Source: Trifolium pratense
Taxonomy: Eukaryota; Streptophyta; Magnoliopsida; Fabales; Fabaceae
NCBI RefSeq assembly: GCF_020283565.1
Contig: NC_060062.1
Coordinates: 60,094,409 to 60,158,408, forward strand
Reading direction: 5' to 3'
Length of the DNA stretch: 64,000 nucleotides
Shown in pieces: positions 56,049 through 64,000 of the stretch (the stretch's first letter is position 1; each line of letters opens with the position of its first letter). The position numbers and the translations under genes were made by a program. The notes beneath the pieces were generated by a model, which did not search any database, was not told the origin of the DNA, and was given only the letters and a program-made list of their open reading frames with translations.

Positions 56049-56350
56049 AAGTTTTTTTCACACTCTAGCATCCCCAAAGACACCCGATGTCAAAGATTTT
56101 GACGAGTCGGCAGCCTATCTTGCAGAAGTTGCCAAGACTGTCACTTTTGAAGGGGCCCAAGTTTTCCACACTTTTGATAGCATCCTTTCTCCCTCTACAG
56201 AGAAGATCACCTCATCGGTTGTGGAACGAATAAGCGCCAAAAAAACCGACTTAACTGAGTAGAAACCACTTGGGTCGTGCTTCCGAAACCAAGCATACTC
56301 TGTTGTAGAGATTGTTGAGCCGTTTAGAATTTCATGGAGACTTCCCAATA
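56049..56350 (-). pseudogene. LINE-type reverse transcriptase zinc-binding fragment
   Basis: Reads YAWFRKHDPSGFYSVKSVF, then VWKTWAPSKVTVLATSAR, matching the zf-RVT region (hDpsG.YSVKS, W...aPsKV) at the C-terminus of plant non-LTR retrotransposon proteins. It is about 100 residues long, with no upstream reverse transcriptase. Direct copies of one noncoding sequence lie on both sides (55888-56065 and 56369-56483). Confidence 0.75.
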
Positions 56351-56593
56351 GATCAAAATCCCAAACAATGCATGAAATAAATGAATTTAAGACTTCTTTT
56401 TTCTGGCAACTAGTGGTCGTGGATACTTTGGATTGGTTGGATATAGTTTCTTAGAATTTTGTTTTTAGTTCCTGAAGTTTCTTTCACACATTTTACTCCT
56501 TAAGTTTTTTCGTCAATATTTTTAGTCCGTACTTTTCATTCAACTCGTACATATTATACGAAATTTTAATTTTTTTTGCGGTCATGTTTAGTA

Positions 56594-56740
56594 CTCCCTC
56601 CGGTCCTTGTTATAAGAGACAATTGATTTTTTAGATTCATCCAATAATTAATGTATCTGAGCTATAATATACACCAAATAGATCAATTTTGCAATTTATC
56701 TAAAAAGTTGATTGTCACTTATAAAAAGGATTTGAGGGAA
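56594..56740. mobile_element. Stowaway-type MITE
   Basis: Starts CTCCCTCCGGTCCTTGTTAT and ends ATAAAAAGGATTTGAGGGAA inside TA dinucleotides. The arms carry TTTTTAGAT and ATCTAAAAAG in inverted order. Confidence 0.75.
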
Positions 56741-56934
56741 TACATTATATATGAATCTCTCTTACAAAAGTTTAAATTTTTCTAACAAAAGATGAATGTA
56801 TATATGAATTTTTTTAGTTTTTTTGCACATAAAAATTCATAAATAATTCATCGTATGTTAAAAAGTTCTAAATTTATTTCCACACAGTCCTATGTAACTC
56901 TCAAGAGTTCAATAACACAATAGTAGGCAATAAT

Positions 56935-57168
56935 CTAATTTATAGTCTTTTTGATAATGATCCATCAGAATCTCAATTACTTGATATGTCACACTATGAT
57001 ACAATGATGGAAATTGGTGCTGCATTTGCACGTCCATTTGGTGAAGATGAACTTGTTCTAGAGAAAATTGATGATTTAGTTCTTAATAAAACTTATAGAA
57101 CCCTATTAGGTGAAATTGTTAGTAGTGGAAGATATAGAACTAGTCAATGTCAATTACAATTGGTGTGA
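56935..57168 (+). CDS. Unrecognised ORF fragment
   Basis: The frame reads SLFDNDPSESQLLDMSHYDT, MMEIGAAFARPFGEDELVLE, then ends QCQLQLV. It looks protein-like but I know no family. It may be a gene remnant within the duplicated region. An ATG-initiated version would start at 56986. Confidence 0.3.
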   Translation, partial: LIYSLFDNDPSESQLLDMSHYDTMMEIGAAFARPFGEDELVLEKIDDLVLNKTYRTLLGEIVSSGRYRTSQCQLQLV

Positions 57169-58183
57169 CAAAAAACGTACAATGTTGCAAAAATCACCGA
57201 TGAGATAATGAATTCATTAAACATGTGAAAAAAAACTTATAAAAAAAATATACTAAAAATATTTTGGTAGTTTATTTATGGTTCTTATTCCTAATTTTAT
57301 TGGTCAATAGAAACTAGAAGATAAACAGTATATATTGTGACAGTGAGTGACACCGGTGTTAAGAGAAAACGAATGCAATGCAATAGTATATAAAATATAT
57401 AGTACTGTGAGACACACCCTTTATTGCTCTTCATTCTACGTTCTGCATGCCAACCTTAAAAGGAAAAGAGTAGAGATCAAGGGAAATCTCTGTACCTTTT
57501 GATTTGGAGGCGGATACAGAATTACAGATCAATCAATGAGATACTCTTTTGCCGACAACTGTAGTCTGTATATCTGAAAAAAGCTGTATTATTTCTCTTT
57601 TGCCATTATGATATATGATTCTCTCTTCCAAATTCAAAGGGTTTTGCGAGGATAAACCATAATAAGGACAAATATGCAGGTAATTAGCCAAAATAAGTGT
57701 TAATTTGTTTTAAAATAAGTTTTGTATTTTATCCAACATTAATTTTTTTGTTTTTGACTATATTATTAATTATTAATTTATATATTCAACATTTACTCTT
57801 TAATTAATATATTGTGTATATACTTTTTTTTTGTCCGGTAGTCTAGTGAATTTTACGAGTGTTTGATGTTTGAATTTCAATTTTTACATAAAATACAATG
57901 TTTTTACCAATTGAAGTGAATCTCTTTAGGCGAAGGATGATTACGTATATTAATAACACTATTTGTATGTTTTGTGAGAAAATTTAGTTGAGTCGGTGGA
58001 ACACCGGTTCCTAACTTGCAATGTTTCCTCTATGGTGTGGTACTCCATTTTTAGGTGGTTAAGGTTCCAAGTGCTTTGTCTCGAGGGATAACATTTTTAG
58101 GTGGTGTGGTAAAATTGGATAATAATAATTAATTCTTTAACTTGTTTATTAGTTTTATATTTTTTACTTAGTTTTATTCAAAA
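57169..58183. other. Duplicated noncoding stretch
   Basis: 57340-57500 (TTGCTCTTCATTCTACGTTC, GCAACCTT-like phrases and AAGGGAAATC) matches 62838-62980. The rest is AT-rich with no gene visible. Confidence 0.5.
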
Positions 58184-58192
58184 AATATTAAT

Positions 58193-59376
58193 GGCTTAAA
58201 TGCAGTTTTGCCCCCCCTGTTTTGATTGAATCGGAATTTTACCCCCCCTGTTTTAAAACGCGGACTTTTACCCCCTCTGTTTTATAATTTGTTGGATTTT
58301 GCCCCCCCTAAAATTTTGCTTTCGAGTCACAACTTTAAAGCTTCGCACACAACTCAATTTTGATCAATAATTTACCAAAAGGATACCGAAATGACCGTAA
58401 TCGAGTTATCTTTCCACATAATCAAACTCCACTGAATTTGGAGTTACAAAGAGAGATTAATTACCGTTTTAGTGAAAGTATGTCCCCCAAAATTCTGCAA
58501 AAAATCTGCTTTCGAGTCACAACTTCAAAGCTTCGCATACAACTCAATTTGGATCCATAATTCACCAAACGGCTACCGAAATGACCGTAATCGAGTTGTC
58601 TTTCCACATAATCAAATCCCACTGAATTTGGAGTTACAAAGAGAGATTAATTACCGTTTTAGTGAAGGTATGTCCCCAAAATTCTGCAAAAAATCTGCTT
58701 TCGAGTCACAACTTCAAAGCTTCGCATACAACTCAATTTGGATCCATAATTCACCAAATGGCTACCGAAATGACCGTGATCGAGTTAGATTTCCACAGAA
58801 TCAAACCCCACTAAATTTGGAGTTACAGAGAGAGATTAATTACCGTTTTAGTGAAGGTCTGTCCAATTACTAATTCTGCAGAAATCTACTTGTGATCTTC
58901 AAATTCAACATCGTCTACCGAACACATTGTAACTCCAAATTCGACGAAATTGAAATTCCAACAAGGGTAATTTCGTTATATTTCCATACATGTAAATAGT
59001 ATTAAAAAATGAGCTACAGGGTGAGAGGAATGACGAGAATACCAGTAGTAGTTTCATACGATAATTAATTTGAATAGACCTTCACTAAAACAGTAATTAA
59101 TCTCTCTCTGTAACTCCAAATTTAGTGGAGTTTGATTCTGTGGAAAACTAACTCGATTGCGGTCGTTTCGGTATCAGTTTGGTGAATTATTGATCCAAAT
59201 TGAGTTCTGTGCGAAGCTTTGAACTTGAGGCTCAGAAGCAGATTTTGTGCAAAATTTTGATGGGGGGCAAAATCCAACAAATTATAAAATAGGGGGGGTA
59301 AAATTCCGCATTTTAAAATAGGGGGGGTAAAATTCCGCATTTTTCAAAATAGGGGGGGTAAAACTGCATTTAAGCC
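58193..59376. mobile_element. Mutator-like (MULE) non-autonomous element
   Basis: Ends GGCTTAAATGCAGTTTTGCC and, inverted, GGCTTAAATGCAGTTTTACC. Exact 9-bp target duplication AATATTAAT at 58184-58192 and 59377-59385, the Mutator signature. The arms are long (about 290 bp) with repeated CCCCCC and TTTTACCCCCCCTGTTTT words. The left arm holds three tandem copies of a roughly 189-bp block (starting at 58319, 58509 and 58698), the right arm only one. No transposase. A paralogous site without the element lies at 55457-55465. Confidence 0.9.
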
Positions 59377-59385
59377 AATATTAAT

Positions 59386-60865
59386 TTTACTTACATGGCT
59401 ACTATAATGTGGCCATGTAACACACTGAAATGAGTGTTACGTTAAAAATGAAAACCTGTTTATAGTTATTTTGTACAAGTCAATCTATTATGATTAGTCA
59501 TTAAAGAAAACATTAAATAAAATAATGTGTGTACTACATATATATTATATATAATAATCCACGGATACATCCATTTAATAATGTGCTTGATAGTCCATAT
59601 AATATAAAGGCTTCATTGGCATCATGATACTGATCGTGTCTTTGTAATATTTTGTAGTACGAAGGAAATCCTTTGAATTTGTGAGACACGCGTTAGTGGA
59701 AAGCAAGGAGATCAAAGGAATTCCTCTGCTTTTGATTTGGATGCGATAAAAATCAATGTTAGTGACTAGCCTATCAAAATATATTTCACCAAAAAATAAA
59801 ATAATCAATAGATTTAATATTTTTAGAAAAATAACTAATTAATATTGAAAATAAAGTATTCTTAATAAAAGATCTTCATTTGTCCCATTAATTAAAATAG
59901 CTCAATTAGGTTCTCGTAAGCTTAGTTCAATTGGTAGGGACATCAAATATGCTTATATGCATGGGTCGCGATTCGAACCTCAGTCTCATGTCTCTCTGTT
60001 AGCTATTGTCTACTTATCCATCTTATGAAAAAAAATTTCTAACCACTAGACTATCCGACTAAAAATTAGCTCAGTTAATAATTACCGCAAATATTATTGA
60101 AATGACGAAAATTAGAATTTTGAATTATCCATTTCTATACATTTATAATGTGCGAGTTTGACAACAATGTTACTAAACAAAATTTTTTTTTAATAAAAAG
60201 GCGAAAATCATACATATAAGTGAGGTAGAGCATATTCATGAGATAAAAACTCATTATGAAGCATATTGATGGATAAAATATAGTAGTATAGTAAATTAGC
60301 TCATGAAAAATTATATATATTGCTAACATTTCTTTATAGAAAAACTAGCGAAAATGACTGATATTACAAACATAATTAAAATTAGGAGATCAATTTGTAA
60401 CGTTAATTAGTTAAGATACCGATATAAAATAAATTAATTAATTAAAAGATCAATTATCCAATTTATCCTAACTCTAACTAACTACCTTAACTTAAAACAA
60501 ATTCAAACATATATAAGTCAATATATATTAAAAAGTAATATTATTAAAACATTTACAAGTCCTTTGGATAATTAAATCTGAAATTAAATGTGATAAATTA
60601 TTTTAAATCCAAACTATATTGAATACTTTTGTTCTTTTCTATAAGGAAAGAAGATATACGTTTAATTTTGATAATTTCCACTATCTTTGAGGGTGTTTTT
60701 GTCTTTTAACATGGGCTTAAATTCACAAGTTCCGTCTTTATATTACTCGCAATGCATACATACAGATTCTCTCTCTCTCTCACTCATCATCACTCTTAAC
60801 CGTTTTTCATTTCACCATTTCTTTTCTTTCTCTCCATTCTTCAGTACACCATTTCACCGTTTTTC
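59386..60865. other. Duplicated flank and promoter of the exonuclease-like gene
   Basis: 59510-59740 matches 54816-55010. A tRNA-derived SINE sits at 59930-60055 (AAGCTTAGTTCAATTGGTAG and GCGATTCGAACCTC). 60700-60865 holds a probable leader: TTTATATTACTC (TATA-like, about 60737), a CT-rich run TTCTCTCTCTCTCTC, and a TCATCACTCTTAACCG phrase shared with 55060. Confidence 0.55.
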
Positions 60866-61564
60866 ATGGCAGCAGCAGCAGCACCACCAGCTGTTGTTGA
60901 AACCGTTCTTGTTGGTCAACCTGGAGCCAAACGTGATTTATACACCGTATCAATCGATGGAACTCATATCATTAACACTCTAGTTCTTAGTGATTTATCA
61001 ATTGATGAGTGGCTTGAAAGAACCTCCATAGCTGTGACTGATGAACCAAAGAAAAGAATCTTTGGACTAACTGTAAAATCCATACCACTCTTTGATTCAG
61101 ATAATGAGTCCGATGATGTTGAAGGTGATGTTAGAGAAATTCCTGCTATTTTTTCTCTATGCTATGGTAATGAATGCTTGATTTATCAGATGTATCCAGA
61201 TCCAACTGGAAGGAGAGGACGTGTGTTTCCTGCGCAGTTTATGGATATCTTTTCTCCAAGTGAACATGTTTTTGTGGGAAGTCGAATACATGATGGAGTT
61301 AACAAACTCAGCAAAATCTTTCCCCTCATGAATGAGAATACGATGGACATAATTGATATTGTCCAGTGTAATGCACATCCTAGTTTTCATCTGGTTGCAC
61401 CAAATCTGAGATCAATGGGAAGGAGAGTTTTAGGAAAGGACATTGTTCCTAAACCTCCAAGTCAAAGAGGATGGGATGCTACTCGCTTGAGCAAAAAACA
61501 GATTGAGACTGTTGCTGTTTCCAGTTTCGTGTCCGCCAAGATCGGAACTACTTTTGGCTTGTAA
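60866..61564 (+). CDS. DEDD 3'-5' exonuclease-like protein lacking catalytic residues
   Basis: A 232-residue intronless gene. The fold resembles the Werner-type/RNase D exonuclease domain of plants: RIFGLTVKSIPL (first strand), YGNECLIYQMYP, EHVFVGSRIHDGVNKLSKIF (Exo II region), MDIIDIVQ, SMGRRVLGKDI, SQRGWDATRLSKKQIETVAV (Exo III helix). The Asp and Glu of the first motif are Thr and Lys here (LTVKS), and the Asp expected in the last helix is Ser (VAVSSF). The metal-binding set is therefore broken, so an exonuclease activity is unlikely; a protein-binding or nucleic-acid-binding role is inference. The ATG was chosen for the Ala-rich start MAAAAAPPAV, shared with the truncated copy at 55111. 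A CT-rich leader precedes it. Confidence 0.8.
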   Translation: MAAAAAPPAVVETVLVGQPGAKRDLYTVSIDGTHIINTLVLSDLSIDEWLERTSIAVTDEPKKRIFGLTVKSIPLFDSDNESDDVEGDVREIPAIFSLCYGNECLIYQMYPDPTGRRGRVFPAQFMDIFSPSEHVFVGSRIHDGVNKLSKIFPLMNENTMDIIDIVQCNAHPSFHLVAPNLRSMGRRVLGKDIVPKPPSQRGWDATRLSKKQIETVAVSSFVSAKIGTTFGL

Positions 61565-62990
61565 GCTGGATCCATCGGTCGATCGATCGATCATATATGC
61601 ATGCATATTTCATGATTTCTAATTAGGGCTTAACTTTGTTTGTTGCAACTTGTTCTGCGTTTAATTTCTGATTCATTTCTAATTAGGGTACGTACGTACG
61701 TACTACTTTTGTTTAGTGTGTCATGTGATCCATGGAATTTGTGTTTAATTTCTAATTAGGGAGTAACTTTGTGTTTAATTAGTCTGTGATCCATGGAATT
61801 TGTGTTTAACTTGTTTAATGCTTCCGTCTTCTCTAGTGTGGTGTTTCTATTATTTTTTATTTTAGTTGCCATTAATCTTGATACCGTTTTAATTAATTAG
61901 TTAGTTATGTGCTTAACCTCTTAAGCGGTGTCTGAGAGAGAGAGAATTAGCAATCAGTGTATTATAGTAATTTTTTCGTTAATGTGAGTCTGTACGGTGT
62001 TTAATTATTTTGAGTGTGAGAAGGCGGTACGTAGCAGGTCATGTTGCTTAGGGCAGGTGTAAGGTGTGAGTACCCTATTGGATTGATTTTTAATCACTAA
62101 AATTAATTTTGTTTCAAAGTTATTATTAGAGATAAAATATATATTTATTTTTTTTGGATATATTCTTGTAAAAGTGAGCAGAACAAAAAATTTGACTTTC
62201 TAAATCATTTTTAGTTCCAAAAGTGGAATAAATTACATATACTAGAGTGTTTGTTTAGTTTTACAGTGAGTAAAATTAATTTTGAATAAATTGATTTTAT
62301 AAAACTAATTTTGACAAAATATTAAATTAAAGTAAAGTGATTAATTATGTTTGAAAACATTCGTATAAAAGTTGAGTTAAATTACATAAATTAGTGTAAA
62401 AGGCTATAAGAAAACTCATAATATTATGAGCGCGGGGCTTAGAAGTAGAACCGGATTACGCTGCTTGATGCTCTGATCGAAAACAAATCAGTGGGGCCAC
62501 AACACATGGCTTTAGATTATGGTTGTCGAGACTATACGATTGCAAAAGTTGCGACACAAATTGTGATTGTTGCGAGACTATACGATTGCATAAGTTATGA
62601 TACGAATTGTGTTTGTTGCGAGAACAATTTTAACTGGGTTAACATTTTAGGGTTAATAGAGATTAAAGTGACTAAAATTCAAAGATTAAATTGTATTTTG
62701 ATTAATATCACGTTATCATTTACCTTTTTTACATTTTTAATATCACGTTGTATTTTGATCGTGTGTTTGTAATAATCTTAATAGTACAAAAATCCTTTGA
62801 ATTAATACTAGAGTACTATAGACTAGAAGATAACAATATTGCGATAGTGACACGCCTGTTAAGAAAAATAGAATGCATTAGAATAGTGAGACACTACACA
62901 CTTTATTGCTCTTCTACGTTCTGCACGCCACCTTAGTGAAAAGGACGAAGTAGAGATAAAAGGAAATCCCACTAGATCATCATAAGAGAT
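61565..62990. other. 3' flank of the exonuclease-like gene
   Basis: AT-rich and without a gene. Repeats of TCTAATTAGGG and GTGATCCATGGAATTTGTG occur at 61676-61806, and GATCGATCGATC and ACGTACGTACGTAC runs occur near 61580 and 61690. 62527-62618 holds two tandem 46-bp copies starting CGAGACTATACGATTGCA. 62838-62980 is duplicated at 57340-57500. Confidence 0.5.
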
Positions 62991-63004
62991 AAAAATTATG
63001 AGCT

Positions 63005-64000
63005 CAAATATAAAATTATCGACTTATTTACTCAAGGAGTTTCACAAAGTCTTTATATTTAGAGAGAAAAACCTGTTCAAAATAAATAGATACTACAAAA
63101 GACTAGAGACAATATATTTAATAGGATATCTCACTGGTGGAAATCTAATATTCATATCCACTCTTCATTTATATTTTTATATATTAATTTTACGATGAAT
63201 TTAGAAAATAATTTTTTTCTTATATATAGGACCAAAGAGAGTAATATTTAATTATAAAAAAAACAATATAGTAATTAGACTATCACTCTTTCAAATTTAA
63301 TCTTTAAATTATTATTTATTTATTTTTGGTATTAACTCTATCGTTCTCAAGGAATAAATTCCGATTATTCAGAGTTTAGCTGCAAGATAAGTAAAACCTA
63401 GTTAGCCAAAAATTGTTTTCACAAGAAATCGTACTCGGATTTTTCCAAACGATTTATCCTAAAGAAGGTAATTAACTATTTGAGCTTAATATCTTTAGTT
63501 ATCTCTAAATCATTTTTTATATAAATAATAATGTGTAGTTTAAAATACATTTATTACATTATAAATGGTTCCTTTTGCTGTCAAAAATAAAGAAAAAATA
63601 AAAATCTTCTATGTAGTTTATTTTGGGTACATCCTTTATTACCAAGAGTTTTATTTATTGTTGTAATATAATAGTACAATCTATCCTGCTGCTGCATGAG
63701 AAATGAAAAGAAACATTGAGTTGAGACTTGAGGTACAGAGTACAGTTAGAGCAATGACGCTTGCAATATTGTGGCAACAACGCACGCCAAAAATACACAC
63801 ACATCACAGCAGCCAGCAGGGAAGATTGTGCAAATATCTGAAAAATGAGAACATGAATTTTGTCTTTTGTGGAGAGAGATTTTTCTTATAAAAATTATCA
63901 TTTTTGTGCCTAAGAATGTAGGTTCATATTAGTCTCTAATTTAATTAAAAACACAATTCAATTCTTAATTCTTTTAACTATTTAATCATTCTAATCTCTA
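63005..64000. repeat. Local duplicated segment
   Basis: 63010-63630 matches 53975-54600, and 63470-63920 matches 51725-52210, including GACGCTTGCAATATTGTGGC and GGAGAGAGATTTTTCTTAT. It joins in one piece what is split between two places to the left. Noncoding. Confidence 0.8.

Noticed and set aside
58360..58873. ORF with a repeated NSPNGYRNDRNRV peptide
   Set aside because: It is the translation of the 189-bp tandem blocks in the MULE arm; the right arm does not keep it as a gene.
59930..60055. A functional tRNA gene
   Set aside because: Pol III A- and B-box-like words are present but no cloverleaf closes; the same layout recurs at other sites with A-rich tails, so it is a SINE.

Overview
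This is plant nuclear DNA. It is AT-rich and intron-rich, and it is densely seeded with MITEs, SINE relics and LTR retrotransposons. The gene content (a legume-style F-box/LRR family, a GT37 fucosyltransferase, a CRS1-type chloroplast splicing factor and an Athila/Calypso-type element with a tRNA-Asp primer site) points to a papilionoid legume, most likely a Medicago. The species call is inference.

Layout. 0-6 kb: an edge fragment, an orphan ORF, a hAT element (1511-3294) with a palindromic foldback element inside it, and an F-box/LRR gene whose F-box carries a one-base frameshift. 6.7-10.9 kb (minus): an eight-exon CRS1-like gene (three CRM domains); all its junctions fit except one acceptor, which reads AA instead of AG. 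11-15 kb: MITEs, including a hAT MITE with an 8-bp TSD. 14.8-20.5 kb: a local F-box array made of one intact gene (16562-17911) and two broken 3' ends, joined to a CACTA end and an inverted copia relic.

21.6-32.9 kb (minus): a fucosyltransferase gene cut in its last exon by an 8.4-kb Athila-type LTR element (21680-30090). The 5-bp TSD is exact, the LTRs differ at only 7 bases plus indels, and the gene also has a frameshift in exon 1. The element keeps gag, protease and a large third ORF but has no reverse transcriptase, RNase H or integrase. It carries two clusters of GCGCCATGGCGC dyad modules. 33-38 kb: a PIF/Harbinger-like element with a SINE inside, then a chimeric pseudogene made of BUD23 exons and a decayed NKAP copy.

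40.1-49.5 kb (minus): a 14-exon gene for a predicted 2068-residue protein that joins a UPF1/SEN1-type helicase, a UvrD-type helicase and a helical-repeat tail. Every splice phase closes. Directly upstream lie three head-to-tail copies of one 583-bp unit. 51-64 kb is a mosaic of related duplicated segments around a small intronless gene for a DEDD-exonuclease-like protein that lacks catalytic residues (60866-61564). A truncated paralogue lies at 55111, and a Mutator-like element (58193-59376) has an empty-site paralogue nearby.

The genes have separate roles (ubiquitin ligase adaptors, chloroplast intron splicing, cell-wall fucosylation, an RNA/DNA helicase, an exonuclease-like protein). The main story of the window is how genes are copied, broken and rebuilt by transposons and short tandem duplication.
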